Shown: in pieces, positions 44,612-53,264 of the stretch
How positions within the stretch are numbered: position 1 is the stretch's first letter
How the letters are laid out: every line of letters starts with the position of its first letter
Source: Actinophytocola sp963826035
GTDB taxonomy: Bacteria; Actinomycetota; Actinomycetes; Mycobacteriales; Pseudonocardiaceae
Assembly: GCA_963826035.1 (NCBI GenBank)
Contig: CAWGVZ010000009.1
Location: 1-64,000, forward strand
Reading direction: 5' to 3'
DNA: 64,000 bases
Notes under the pieces: generated by a model
The model's database searches: none
Seen by the model: only the letters and a program-made list of their open reading frames with translations
Told to the model about the DNA's origin: nothing
Translations under genes and position numbers: made by a program

Positions 44612-45301
44612 TTACCTCAGGTGCGCGTCGAACCAGTTGAGTACCCGCTGCCAGGCCTCGATGGCCGTGTCCGGGTAGATGTCGAACCGGTGGTCGGCGG
44701 CGGGATAGAGCACCACGTCGTTCGCCGTCTCGGAACGTTTCGCGGCTTCCCGCAACAAGGCCACCTCGTCGGCCACCTTGTCGCCGTAGAGACCGAGCCA
44801 CGGGCAGCGCAGGTCGACCGCCACATCGACGAGAGCGGGCAGCCCTGGCGACAGCGGCTCCACGATCCCGCCACCCGCCACCGAGACCGCCGCGCCGATG
44901 TTCCGGCTGGCCGCCACGTGCAGCGCCACCGAACCGCCCAGCTCGAAGCCGACCACCCCGATCCGGTCGGCGCTGATCCCGTGCTGGGCGAGCCAGCCGA
45001 ACGCGATGTCGGTGTCGGCCAGGACCGAGTCGCCGGACAGCTCGCTGATCTGGGTCCGCGCGGACTCGTGGTCGATCTCCGTGGAGTCGCCGTGGTAGAT
45101 GTGCGGGGCGACCACCAGCCAGCCCTCGGCCGCCAGTCCACTGGCCAGGGATCTCATGGTTTCGGTGATCCCGCGCGACTCGTGCAGGACGACCAGACCG
45201 CCCCTGATGACGCCCTGCGGTTCGGCGATGGTCATCCGTAGCGCCCGACCGTCAATGAGCTGAACGGGTTCCGTACGGGTGGCTGACATTCCGATACCCA
45301 A
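44612..45301 (-). CDS. dienelactone hydrolase family protein lacking the usual Cys nucleophile
   Basis: An alpha/beta hydrolase of 229 residues with the dienelactone-hydrolase pattern: LVVLHESRGITE, a nucleophile elbow at GVVGFELGGSVAL, Asp in GLYGDKVAD, His in PAADHRFDIYP. In the family the elbow is G-x-C-x-G; here the Cys position holds Glu, while Asp and His remain. The enzyme may be inactive or use other chemistry. The start could be Met5 (45289). Confidence 0.75.
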   Translation of the reverse strand: MGIGMSATRTEPVQLIDGRALRMTIAEPQGVIRGGLVVLHESRGITETMRSLASGLAAEGWLVVAPHIYHGDSTEIDHESARTQISELSGDSVLADTDIAFGWLAQHGISADRIGVVGFELGGSVALHVAASRNIGAAVSVAGGGIVEPLSPGLPALVDVAVDLRCPWLGLYGDKVADEVALLREAAKRSETANDVVLYPAADHRFDIYPDTAIEAWQRVLNWFDAHLR

Positions 45302-45349
45302 TCACGTGAAGGTGAACATGAGTCAACGTGACCCATCCGAATGGAGTAA

Positions 45350-46147
45350 TCAAGAGGCGATCAGCTGACCGACCGCCACAAGTCCGACGACGACGATCGC
45401 CGTGCGTAACCAGGTGGGCGAGAGCCTCCTGCCTATCTTCGCACCGATCAGCCCACCGAGGATCGAGCCGCCGGCCAGCAGGCCGACGACCTGCCAGTCG
45501 ACGTCCGCGATGAACACGAAGACGATCCCGGAGACCAGGTTCGCGATGGCCACGAACACGTTCTTCACGGCGTTCAACCGTTGCAGGCTCTCGGACATCA
45601 TGATGCCCATGAGTGCGACGAGCACCACACCTTGCGAAGCGCCGAAGTAGCCGCCGTAGATCGCCGTGCAGAACACGCCGATCAGGAGCGGCAGCCCGCC
45701 GTGGACATGCCGGTCGGGCTTGCGTTCGGCCAGCCGGCGGGCGAGCCACGGCTGCACGACCACCAGCACGAGCGCGACAAGGATCAGCACGGGCAGGATC
45801 GCCTCGAACGAGTCCGGCGGCAGCTCCAGGAGCAGCAGCGCACCGACCGCCGCACCGACCACGGTCACCGAGCCGAACCGCAGCAGCCTGCCGCGCTGAC
45901 CGGCCAACTCGCGGCGGTAGCCGATGGCGCCCGTGACCGAGCCGGGCACCAGGCCGAGGCTGTTGGACACGTTCGCCACCACGGGCGGGTAGCCGAGCGC
46001 GAGCAGCACCGGGAAGGTCACGAGGGTGCCGGAGCCGACGACCGTGTTCATGCCCCCGGCGACCACCCCCGCGAGCACCACGATGCCGGTCTCCAGCAGG
46101 GTCAAGACTGATCTTCGGACGGTCCGGACATGCCGGCATCGTCGCAC
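45350..46147 (-). CDS. TSUP-family permease (TauE/SafE type)
   Basis: An integral membrane protein of 265 residues with about eight transmembrane helices. The duplicated family signature is visible in the first half (GVVAGGMNTVVGSGTLVTFPVLLALG) and the second (YGGYFGASQGVVLVALMG). TSUP members export or import sulfur compounds such as sulfite, taurine or sulfoacetate; the substrate is not known here. It follows the polyprenyl synthase gene by 11 bases on the same strand. Confidence 0.85.
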   Translation of the reverse strand: MRRCRHVRTVRRSVLTLLETGIVVLAGVVAGGMNTVVGSGTLVTFPVLLALGYPPVVANVSNSLGLVPGSVTGAIGYRRELAGQRGRLLRFGSVTVVGAAVGALLLLELPPDSFEAILPVLILVALVLVVVQPWLARRLAERKPDRHVHGGLPLLIGVFCTAIYGGYFGASQGVVLVALMGIMMSESLQRLNAVKNVFVAIANLVSGIVFVFIADVDWQVVGLLAGGSILGGLIGAKIGRRLSPTWLRTAIVVVGLVAVGQLIAS

Positions 46148-46158
46148 GTGAAGGGGCC

Positions 46159-47124
46159 TCAGGCGGTCCGATAGCGCACGAAGTCACACAAGCCGGCGAG
46201 CGCCGCCCTGGCGGGGATCGGGGGTAGCGCAGCCAGCTCGGCGGCGGCCATCGACGCGTACCGGCGGACGTCCGCGCGAGCCGCCTCGATTCCCGGCGAG
46301 ATCCGCAGCAACGCGAGCGCCTCGGCGTGCCGGTCGGGGTCGGTCACCGGGCCGGGCGCCACGAGCTCCCGCAGCCGGTGGGCGTCCGGGACGGCCAGCG
46401 CGTGCAGCACGGGCACCGTGACCACGCCCTCGCGCAGGTCGGTGCCGGGGGTCTTGCCGGACTCGGTGCCCGTGGCGCAGATGTCGATCACGTCGTCGGA
46501 GATCTGGAACGCGATGCCCAGCTGCTCGCCGTAGCGCGCGAGTGCCGCGCACACGTCATCGCCGGCGCCGGCCACCCGAGCGCCGAGTTCGACGGCCATG
46601 GCGATCAGCGCCGCGGACTTGTCGGCCATCACGGCGATGCAGTGCCCCATCGGGTCGTCCGCCAGCGAGGCACGAACCGTCTCCAGCAGCTGCCCGTGGA
46701 CCAGCCGGCCCAGCGTGCCGGCCTGCAGCCGCAGGGACGCGATCCCCAGTCCCGCACCCAACTCGGCCGCGCGGGCCAGCAGCAGGTCACCGAGCAGCAC
46801 GGCGATGTTGTTGCCCCACAACGCGTTCGCCGACGCGACGCCGTGCCGCGCCGGCGCGGCGTCCATGACGTCGTCGTGGTAGAGCGTGGCGGCATGCACC
46901 AGCTCGGTCACCACGGCCGCGTCGATCACCGCCGGGTCGTCCGGGTCGCCGAACCGCGCGCCGAGCAGCGTGAGCCTCGGCCGGACCCGTTTGCCGCCCG
47001 CCTCGATCAGGTGCACGGCCCCGGTGGCCACGAACTGGTGCTCGGCGTCGGTCAGCACCTTCCGCAGCCGTTCCTCCACTTCGGACAGTTGGTCGGTCAG
47101 ATCGAGCTCGAGAATGCTCCCCAT
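46159..47124 (-). CDS. long-chain polyprenyl diphosphate synthase
   Basis: A trans-prenyltransferase that adds isopentenyl diphosphate units to make the C35-C50 side chain of menaquinone (family knowledge). The first Asp-rich motif is LYHDDVMD, the second FQISDDVIDI; GGKRVRPRLTLL binds pyrophosphate. ATG 47124 gives 321 residues, close to GrcC/HepT-type enzymes; the longer frame runs into pseG. The product could also feed lipid carriers, but the trans family argues for quinones. Confidence 0.88.
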   Translation of the reverse strand: MGSILELDLTDQLSEVEERLRKVLTDAEHQFVATGAVHLIEAGGKRVRPRLTLLGARFGDPDDPAVIDAAVVTELVHAATLYHDDVMDAAPARHGVASANALWGNNIAVLLGDLLLARAAELGAGLGIASLRLQAGTLGRLVHGQLLETVRASLADDPMGHCIAVMADKSAALIAMAVELGARVAGAGDDVCAALARYGEQLGIAFQISDDVIDICATGTESGKTPGTDLREGVVTVPVLHALAVPDAHRLRELVAPGPVTDPDRHAEALALLRISPGIEAARADVRRYASMAAAELAALPPIPARAALAGLCDFVRYRTA

Positions 47125-47180
47125 GAGCCGAGCGTCTCCCGGCGAGCCCCTGCGGCGGCTCCCCCACGAGACCGTCGGCC

Positions 47181-48110
47181 TCACTCCTGAGAGTGAACCG
47201 CGTCCAGCACCCGCGCGGCACCCAACCCGTCGACCAGCGCGGCGGCCGTGGCGGCCAGCCGGTCCCGCAGCGCCGCGTCCGTGAGGAGTCGGCGCAGCGC
47301 GTGGTGGTCGAGGTCGTCGGGCGTGCCGAGGCCGAGCCCCGCACCGAGGTCGACGGCCGCGCGGTAGCCCCGCGCCTGGTTGTCCACCAACTGGACCAGC
47401 CCGGCCGGTAGCCCGATGCAGCACAGTTCGAGCAGCGTCACGCCCGCCGCGCTGATCACCAGGTCCGCCTCGGCCGCGACGGTCGGCAGGTCACCGAGCG
47501 GCGCCACCGTGAAGTGCTGACCGGCCAGCGGATCCGGCGCGTCGACCGGGCCCGGCGCGAGGGCCAGCACGTCGACCGGCAGCCCGGTGTCGCGCAGTGC
47601 GCGCAGCACCGGCCCGACCGCGTCCCGCGCGTGGCTGCCGCCCATGGTGACCACCACCCGCGGTGGCGTGCCCCGGCCGCGCCGGCCACGCGCCGCCCGC
47701 ACGGCGGCCCGCAGCGGGGCGTAGCGCGGGCCGGTGAGCACGAGCCCGCTGCCGTCGTTGGGGCGGTCGTGCGGCACCAGCCCGGAGTCGACCACCACGT
47801 CCGCCGGGCGGCGGCCGAAGCGGCCGGACTCCATGGACACCAACACGGTGCCGGGTACTCGCACGTCGGGCAGCCGGTAGTGGTCGACCAGCACGACGTC
47901 CGCCCCGGTCGAGCGGACCTGCTCGGCCAGCGCGGCGGCGTCGGCGGCACCGGGTATTACGTGATCGAACTCGCCGGCGAACCAGCCTGGCGCACCGGAG
48001 AACACCACGTCCCAGCCCCGCGCGACCGCCTCCTCGGCGAACGCGACGCACCTGGCCACGTGCCCGAGTCCGGTGGCCGGGCCGGCGTCGGCGCGCAGCA
48101 GCAGCCTCAC
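47181..48110 (-). CDS. pseG: PseG: UDP-2,4-diacetamido-trideoxy-altropyranose hydrolase
   Basis: Step four of pseudaminic acid synthesis: removes UDP from the 6-deoxy-AltdiNAc nucleotide. GTG 48110 starts LLLRADAGPATGLGHVARC, with the His of the GLGHVxR motif that is catalytic in PseG. A GT-B-like fold follows, with VVVTMGGSHARDAV and ISAAGVTLLELCCIGLPA. Length 309 fits. It overlaps the cytidylyltransferase gene by four bases (GTGA). Confidence 0.85.
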   Translation of the reverse strand: MRLLLRADAGPATGLGHVARCVAFAEEAVARGWDVVFSGAPGWFAGEFDHVIPGAADAAALAEQVRSTGADVVLVDHYRLPDVRVPGTVLVSMESGRFGRRPADVVVDSGLVPHDRPNDGSGLVLTGPRYAPLRAAVRAARGRRGRGTPPRVVVTMGGSHARDAVGPVLRALRDTGLPVDVLALAPGPVDAPDPLAGQHFTVAPLGDLPTVAAEADLVISAAGVTLLELCCIGLPAGLVQLVDNQARGYRAAVDLGAGLGLGTPDDLDHHALRRLLTDAALRDRLAATAAALVDGLGAARVLDAVHSQE

Positions 48111-48844
48111 CCGGCGGCCACCGGCTTCTGCACCACACGGGCGTTGCGGGCCACCAGGTCGGGCCGCGCCCGCAGCACGGCCACCACCTCCCGCCAGGCG
48201 GGCGGGCGGTCGCCCAACTCGGCCACCAGCCCGTCGAGCAGCGTCGCGTCCTCCACCGTGTCGAGGGTGACCCGCAGGTCGGCCGCGTCGGGCGCGACCA
48301 CCACGCCGGCGCAGCGGTACCGCTCGGGATCGGTGTAGAGGCCGGACGTCACGTGCAGCCGGTCGACCCCCGTCGCGTGCGCCACCTGCTCGTCGAGAAC
48401 GGTCCGGCGGATGAGCGCCACGTCCAGGCCCCTCGGCAGCGTGCGGATCAGCGTGTTGCTCACGTAGTCGAGCGTGGGGTCGGCCCGCCACAGCGCCACC
48501 ACCTGGGCAAGCAGCGCGGGATCGATGAGCGGGCAGTCGGCCGTCAACCGGACGACCGCGTCGCACGGGTACCGCCGGACCGCTTGGCCGAACCGGTCGA
48601 GCACGTCGTCGAGCGGCCCGCGCACGACCGCCACGCCGAGTTGCAGCGCCTCGACGGCGATCGGGTCGTCGCCGCTGTCGGCCGAGGTGGCCACCACCAC
48701 GCGATCCACCCCGGGCGCGACGCTCGCCGCGCGCACCACCCAGCCGAGCACGCTGCGCCCGCCGAGCGGTCGCAGCACCTTGCCGGGCAGCCGGGTCGAC
48801 GACAGGCGGGCCTGGATGACGGCGTTCACTCGCACACTAGGCAT
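48107..48844 (-). CDS. SpsF/PseF-like cytidylyltransferase (CMP-pseudaminate synthetase candidate)
   Basis: The nucleotidyltransferase start VIQARLSSTRLPGKVLRPLGG, then RLTADCPLIDPALLAQVV with the metal-binding Asp, matches the SpsF/PseF group. Coupled to pseG and divergent from pseB, it is the best candidate for CMP activation of pseudaminic acid. 245 residues. The start may be a few codons in (GTG 48835 or 48829). A second cytidylyltransferase at 53.3 kb competes for this role. Confidence 0.75.
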   Translation of the reverse strand: MPSVRVNAVIQARLSSTRLPGKVLRPLGGRSVLGWVVRAASVAPGVDRVVVATSADSGDDPIAVEALQLGVAVVRGPLDDVLDRFGQAVRRYPCDAVVRLTADCPLIDPALLAQVVALWRADPTLDYVSNTLIRTLPRGLDVALIRRTVLDEQVAHATGVDRLHVTSGLYTDPERYRCAGVVVAPDAADLRVTLDTVEDATLLDGLVAELGDRPPAWREVVAVLRARPDLVARNARVVQKPVAAG

Positions 48845-48883
48845 GATGGCCTATCGACGTTACTGCGAATGGAGGAGGCTGCG

Positions 48884-49858
48884 ATGGCGCTGCTCGAAGG
48901 CACGAGCATCCTGCTGACCGGCGGAACCGGGTCGTTCGGCACGGCGTTCATCCGCTACGCCCTCGACCACCTCAACCCGCGCCGCCTGGTGGTGTTGTCG
49001 CGGGACGAGCTGAAGCAGTACGAGGCTCGGCAACTCTTCGGTGACGACCCCCGGCTGCGCTGGTTCATCGGCGACGTGCGGGACCGCCGAAGACTCGAGC
49101 GCGCCATGCACGACGTGGACCACGTGGTGCACGCGGCGGCGCTCAAGCAGGTGGACACGGGTGAGTACAACCCGTTCGAGTTCGTGCAGACGAACGTCAC
49201 CGGCGCGCAGCACGTGATCGAGGCGGCCATCGACTGCGGTGTCCAGCGGGTGGTCGCGCTGTCCACCGACAAGGCGTCCAGCCCGATCAACCTCTACGGC
49301 GCCACGAAACTGTGCTCCGACCGGATGTTCATCAGCGCCAACCACTACGCGTCCGGGCATCCCACGAGGTTCGCCGTGGTGCGCTACGGCAACGTGATGG
49401 GCTCGCGCGGCAGCGTCATCCCGTACTTCCGGGCGCTGGCCGCGCGTGGTGAGCCGCTGCCGCTGACCGACCTGCGGATGACCCGGTTCTGGATCACGTT
49501 GCGGCAGGCGGTGGAGTTCGTGGTGACCTCGTTCGACCGGATGAACGGCGGCGAGCTGTACGTGCCCAGGATTCCCAGCATGCGGCTGGTCGACCTGGCG
49601 CGGGTGATCGGGCCGGACAGCCCGCTGAAGGAGGTCGGCATGCGGCCGGGCGAGAAGCTGCACGAGGAGATGATCTCCGAGGAGGACGCGCGGCGGACCA
49701 TGCTGCTCGACGACCGCTATGTGGTCATGCCGCACATCGCCGGCTGGGGCTACGAGCCGCCGACCGACGGCACGCTCGTGCCCGACGGGTTCGCCTACCG
49801 GTCGGACACGAACGACCTGTGGCTGAGCGACGACGACCTGCGTGCGTTCGTCGCCTGA
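48884..49858 (+). CDS. pseB: PseB: UDP-GlcNAc 4,6-dehydratase (5-inverting)
   Basis: Committing step of pseudaminic acid synthesis. Extended SDR of 324 residues with LLTGGTGSFGTAFI (NADP site), STDKASSPINLYGATK (the Lys of the Y-x-x-x-K pair, with Met/Asp-Lys chemistry of inverting dehydratases) and RYGNVMGSRGSVIP. GGAGGAG at 48871-48877 sets ATG 48884. Starts a plus-strand operon with pseC. Confidence 0.93.
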   Translation: MALLEGTSILLTGGTGSFGTAFIRYALDHLNPRRLVVLSRDELKQYEARQLFGDDPRLRWFIGDVRDRRRLERAMHDVDHVVHAAALKQVDTGEYNPFEFVQTNVTGAQHVIEAAIDCGVQRVVALSTDKASSPINLYGATKLCSDRMFISANHYASGHPTRFAVVRYGNVMGSRGSVIPYFRALAARGEPLPLTDLRMTRFWITLRQAVEFVVTSFDRMNGGELYVPRIPSMRLVDLARVIGPDSPLKEVGMRPGEKLHEEMISEEDARRTMLLDDRYVVMPHIAGWGYEPPTDGTLVPDGFAYRSDTNDLWLSDDDLRAFVA

Positions 49859-50982
49859 TGCTTCCCTACGGACGGCAGTCGGTCACGGAGGACGACATCG
49901 CGGCGGTGGCCGAGGTCCTGCGCGGCGACTGGCTGACCACCGGACCTTGTGTCGAGAAGTTCGAGGCCGACCTGGCGGCGTGGACGGACGGTGTGCCGAC
50001 CGTGTCGGTCACCTCCGGCACGGCCGCGCTGCACACGGCGTACGCGGCGGCCGGCGTCGGACCGGGCGACGAGGTGGTCACCTCGCCCATGACGTTCGTG
50101 GCCACGGCCGCGACAGCCGCGCACCTGGGCGCGACCGTGGTCTTCGCCGACATCGCACCGGACACGGCGAACCTCTCGGTCGAGGCCGCGCGGGCGGCGG
50201 TGACCGGGCGGACGAAGGTGATCGCTGCCGTCGACTACGCGGGTCATCCGGCTTCGCTGGATTCGCTGGCGGCCGTGGCGCACGACGCGGGCGCGCTGCT
50301 GCTGGAGGACGCGGCGCACTCGATCGGCGGCTCGTGGCAGGGCAGGCCGGTCGGCTCGCTGGCCGATCTGACCATGTTCTCCTTCTTCCCCACGAAGAAC
50401 CTGACGACCGCGGAGGGTGGGGCGGTTGCTGTTTTGGACCCGGCGCTCCTGGACCGCGCCCGGTCGTTCCGCAACCACGGCCTCGTGCGGGACCCCGCTC
50501 GGCAACGCTTCCCCGACGAGGGCGGCTGGCACCAGGAGGTGCACTCCCTCGGCCTGAACTACCGGCTGCCGGACGTGTTGTGTGCCTTGGGGTCCAGCCA
50601 GCTGACCCGACTGGCGTGGTTCCGAACACGGCGGGCGTCGCTACACGCCCGCTATACGGCCGGCCTGTCCGATGTGGACGGTCTGACGCTGCCGGTGACG
50701 CTGCCCGGCGCGGACCCCATGTGGCACCTGTACGCCGTGCGGGTGCGCGACGGGCGGCGGCGGGCGCTGTACTCGTACCTGCGCGAGCGAGGCATCGGTG
50801 TGCAGGTGAACTACATACCTGCCTACTGGCATCCGGTGTTCGCGGACCTCGGGTACCGGCGCGGGCTGTGCCCGGAGGCCGAGCGGTTCTACGCCGAGCA
50901 GCTGTCGCTGCCGCTGTTCCCCGACCTGACGGACACCGACGTGGACCGCGTGATCGAGGCGGTGCGATCGTTCTTCGCGTGA
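49858..50982 (+). CDS. pseC: PseC: UDP-4-amino-4,6-dideoxy-AltNAc transaminase
   Basis: DegT/DnrJ/EryC1-type PLP aminotransferase, 374 residues: SVTSGTAALHTAYAA, VDYAGHPASLD, LLEDAAHSIG, then FFPTKNLTTAEGGAV with the PLP-binding Lys. ATG 49858 overlaps the pseB stop (TGATG), so the two are translated together. Performs step two with glutamate as amino donor (family knowledge). Confidence 0.93.
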   Translation: MLPYGRQSVTEDDIAAVAEVLRGDWLTTGPCVEKFEADLAAWTDGVPTVSVTSGTAALHTAYAAAGVGPGDEVVTSPMTFVATAATAAHLGATVVFADIAPDTANLSVEAARAAVTGRTKVIAAVDYAGHPASLDSLAAVAHDAGALLLEDAAHSIGGSWQGRPVGSLADLTMFSFFPTKNLTTAEGGAVAVLDPALLDRARSFRNHGLVRDPARQRFPDEGGWHQEVHSLGLNYRLPDVLCALGSSQLTRLAWFRTRRASLHARYTAGLSDVDGLTLPVTLPGADPMWHLYAVRVRDGRRRALYSYLRERGIGVQVNYIPAYWHPVFADLGYRRGLCPEAERFYAEQLSLPLFPDLTDTDVDRVIEAVRSFFA

Positions 50983-51535
50983 TGGAGGCGTGGGGCCGGG
51001 TGTCGGTGGTGGTCCGGCTCGGAGGTGGGAACCGCAACGAGGTGCTGGAGATCCGGCTGGCCGGCGAGCGCCTGGTGGCGCGCCGCAGCCGGCGGTCCCC
51101 CGCGGCGCTGGCGTGGGAGCTGGACCTGCTGGAGTTTCTGTCGGCGCGGGGTTTCGTGGTGCCGGCCGTGGTGCCCGCGCTGGACGGCCGCCGCTCGGTC
51201 GAGGGCATGGTGGCAGCGGTGGCTGCCAGGCCGCTCACGGGCGGCGGACGACTGGCCGGCGGTGGCGGCGGAGTTGACCCGCCTGCACTCACTGACGGCC
51301 GATTGGCCACAGCGTCCGGACTTCGCGAGCACGGCCGCCCTGCTGACGGAGGACCGACTGGGACGAGGCCCGCGTCGACCATCCGGACCTCGACTTGGCC
51401 GACCTGCCAATCCCCGCGCTGCCGGAACCCCGTGGTTCGACGGCCCGCCGAGCGGTGGACGCGTGGGAAGCAGCGTACGGCTGGCAGTTGGAACCGGCCT
51501 ACGCCCGCACGAGACTGGCCCGCCTCACCCCATGA
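50982..51535 (+). pseudogene. aminoglycoside-phosphotransferase-like (APH fold) gene, frameshifted and internally deleted
   Basis: ATG 50982 overlaps the pseC stop. The first frame gives an N-lobe (RLGGGNRNEVLEIRL, RRSPAALAWELDLLEFL). The sequence then moves to a second frame (DDWPAVAAELTRLHSL) and a third (EARVDHPDLDLADLPIPALP to the stop at 51535). The catalytic loop HGD.....N that should lie between the last two parts is missing. The product would be inactive. It may once have been a sugar or small-molecule kinase of this operon. Confidence 0.65.
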
Positions 51536-51693
51536 TGACCACTCCGGTCGCCCATGATGACCACTCCCGTCGCGCACGATGACCACTCCCGTCGGCCATG
51601 GTCTTGCTCGAAGTCGCGCCGCTAGTCGGGGAGCCACAGCGGTGGTCATCATGGCCGACGGGAACGGTCATCATGGGCGACCGGAATGGTCAT
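51535..51693. repeat. 28-bp near-perfect inverted repeat with tandem units between convergent genes
   Basis: 51535-51562 and 51666-51693 are complementary at 27 of 28 positions. Within each arm a 22-24-bp unit (ATGATGACCACTCC.GTCG) repeats two or three times. It lies between the plus-strand pseC transcript and minus-strand pseI, and would form a very long RNA stem from either side. Probably a bidirectional terminator or intergenic repeat; not a CRISPR, as there are no equal spacers. Confidence 0.8.
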
Positions 51694-51699
51694 TCTGCG

Positions 51700-52749
51700 T
51701 TAGATGAGGTCCCAGGTCAGGGGGGTGCCCTTCGTCGCGTCCTTGCGGAACTGGCGGCCCTGGACTGTCGGCAGGTCGGCTGGGGCCAGGCCGCCGCTCG
51801 GGCGGATGGAGCGCACGTTCGCCGGGGTGACCTCGTCGCCGGCTCGCACGTCGGCCACCACGTACAGCGAGCGACGGCGGTCGCGGCCGGCCAGTTCGCT
51901 CTCCCGTGGGCCGATGGTCGGTTCGCCCAGTGCCTGCCACGCCCGTTCGGTCTCCGTGACCAGCGCCGCCAGCTCAGCCGGCTCCAGCGAGAAGGGCGAG
52001 TCGACGCCGCCGTCGTTCCGGTCGAGCGTCACGTGCTTCTCGATCAAGCACGCGCCGAACGCCACCGACGCCACCGGGACCCCGATGCCCAGCGTGTGGT
52101 CCGACAGCCCGACCAGCGTGCCGAACGCCTGCGCCAGCACGGGCAGCGCCCGCAGGTTGCTCTCCTTCGGCGACGCCGGGTAAGTGGCCGTGCAGCCGAG
52201 CACCACCAGCTGCTCGTTGCCGGCCGCCCTGGCCGTGCGGACGGCCGCGTCGATCTCCGCGGGGGTCGCCCGACCGGTGGAGATCACGAGCGGCCGCCCG
52301 GTGCGTGCGCACCGGTCGACCAGCGGCAGGTCCACGATCTCCGCGGACGCGATCTTGTAGGCCACCGCGTCGAGGGACTCCAGCAGGTCGACGGCCGTCG
52401 GGTCGAACGGGCTGGAGAAGACCTCCAGACCCTTCGACCGGGCCCGCTCGAAGATCGGCTCGTGCCACTCCCACGGCGTGTGCGCCCGTTCGTACAGCTT
52501 GTACAGGTTCTGGCCCTGCCACAGGGAGTTCTCGTCGACTATCCGGAACGGCGGGGCGTCGACGTCGACCGTGAGCGTGTCGGCCCGGTAGGTCTGCAGC
52601 TTCAGCGCCTGCGCACCCGAGGCCGCCACCGCGTCCACTATGGACAGTGCGCGGTCGAGGCTGCCGTTGTGGTTACCCGACATCTCGGCCACCACGAACG
52701 GCCGGCGCGCCGGGCCGACCAGGTGTGCGCCGATCCGGATCTCAGCCAT
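51700..52749 (-). CDS. pseI: PseI: pseudaminic acid synthase
   Basis: NeuB/PseI-type aldol synthase that condenses the 6-deoxy-AltdiNAc sugar with phosphoenolpyruvate. The barrel has VVAEMSGNHNGSLDRAL (PseI-type SGNHNG rather than the GINHEG of NeuB), ALKLQTYRADTLT, SSPFDPTAVD, YKIASAE and GLSDHT. The C-terminal SAF/antifreeze-like domain starts near RRSLYVVADVRAG. 349 residues. Overlaps pseH by eight bases. Confidence 0.93.
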   Translation of the reverse strand: MAEIRIGAHLVGPARRPFVVAEMSGNHNGSLDRALSIVDAVAASGAQALKLQTYRADTLTVDVDAPPFRIVDENSLWQGQNLYKLYERAHTPWEWHEPIFERARSKGLEVFSSPFDPTAVDLLESLDAVAYKIASAEIVDLPLVDRCARTGRPLVISTGRATPAEIDAAVRTARAAGNEQLVVLGCTATYPASPKESNLRALPVLAQAFGTLVGLSDHTLGIGVPVASVAFGACLIEKHVTLDRNDGGVDSPFSLEPAELAALVTETERAWQALGEPTIGPRESELAGRDRRRSLYVVADVRAGDEVTPANVRSIRPSGGLAPADLPTVQGRQFRKDATKGTPLTWDLI

Positions 52750-53230
52750 GCCGTGCCGCCCACTCGGTCGCCGTCAGTTCGTTCCACACGATCTCGCGTC
52801 CCTCGCGCTCGAACCGGCGCGTCTCGGTGAACCCCACCTCGGCGTGCAGCGCGAGAACCGGCCGGTTGGTGGCGAGCGTGACGCCGCGCAACCGGGTCAC
52901 GCCGAGCACCTCGAACGCGTATCCCAACGCCTCGCGTTCGAGGTCCCGCCAGGCGGCCCGACGGTCGGCGCCGATGCCGTCCACGTCGAGGTACTTGCTC
53001 CACTCGGCCGCCGGCGTGCCGAGCCCCGTGAAGATGACCACGCCGGTTGGTGTGCCGGCGCGTTCGTAGATCAGCACCTGGCGACTCGGGTCGGTCGACA
53101 CCGCCTGCCACCAGGCCCGATGCTCGGCCGCGCCGATCTCGTGGGTGGTGAGGCTCGCGGCGCGAACCTTGGGATGGTTGCGCCAGCGCCGGATGGTCGC
53201 CGCGTCGTCCTTGCCAGCCGCCCGTAGCAC
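52742..53230 (-). CDS. pseH: PseH: UDP-4-amino-sugar N-acetyltransferase
   Basis: GNAT-fold acetyltransferase of 162 residues: IRRWRNHPKVRAASLTTHEI at the N-terminus, ALGYAFEVLGVTRLRGVTLATNRPVLALHAEVGF in the acetyl-CoA core. This FxxLxxxR..TxxxN..xxxxHxxxGF pattern is that of PseH. GTG 53230. Acetylates the C4 amine made by PseC. Directly upstream of pseI in the same transcript. Confidence 0.85.
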   Translation of the reverse strand: MLRAAGKDDAATIRRWRNHPKVRAASLTTHEIGAAEHRAWWQAVSTDPSRQVLIYERAGTPTGVVIFTGLGTPAAEWSKYLDVDGIGADRRAAWRDLEREALGYAFEVLGVTRLRGVTLATNRPVLALHAEVGFTETRRFEREGREIVWNELTATEWAARHG

Positions 53231-53264
53231 CGGCGGAACGTATCAAGCCGTACGCTGGCTCGCC

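Noticed and set aside
51535..51693. Possible CRISPR array
   Set aside because: Units are adjacent or inverted, spacers of even length are absent, and no cas genes are nearby.
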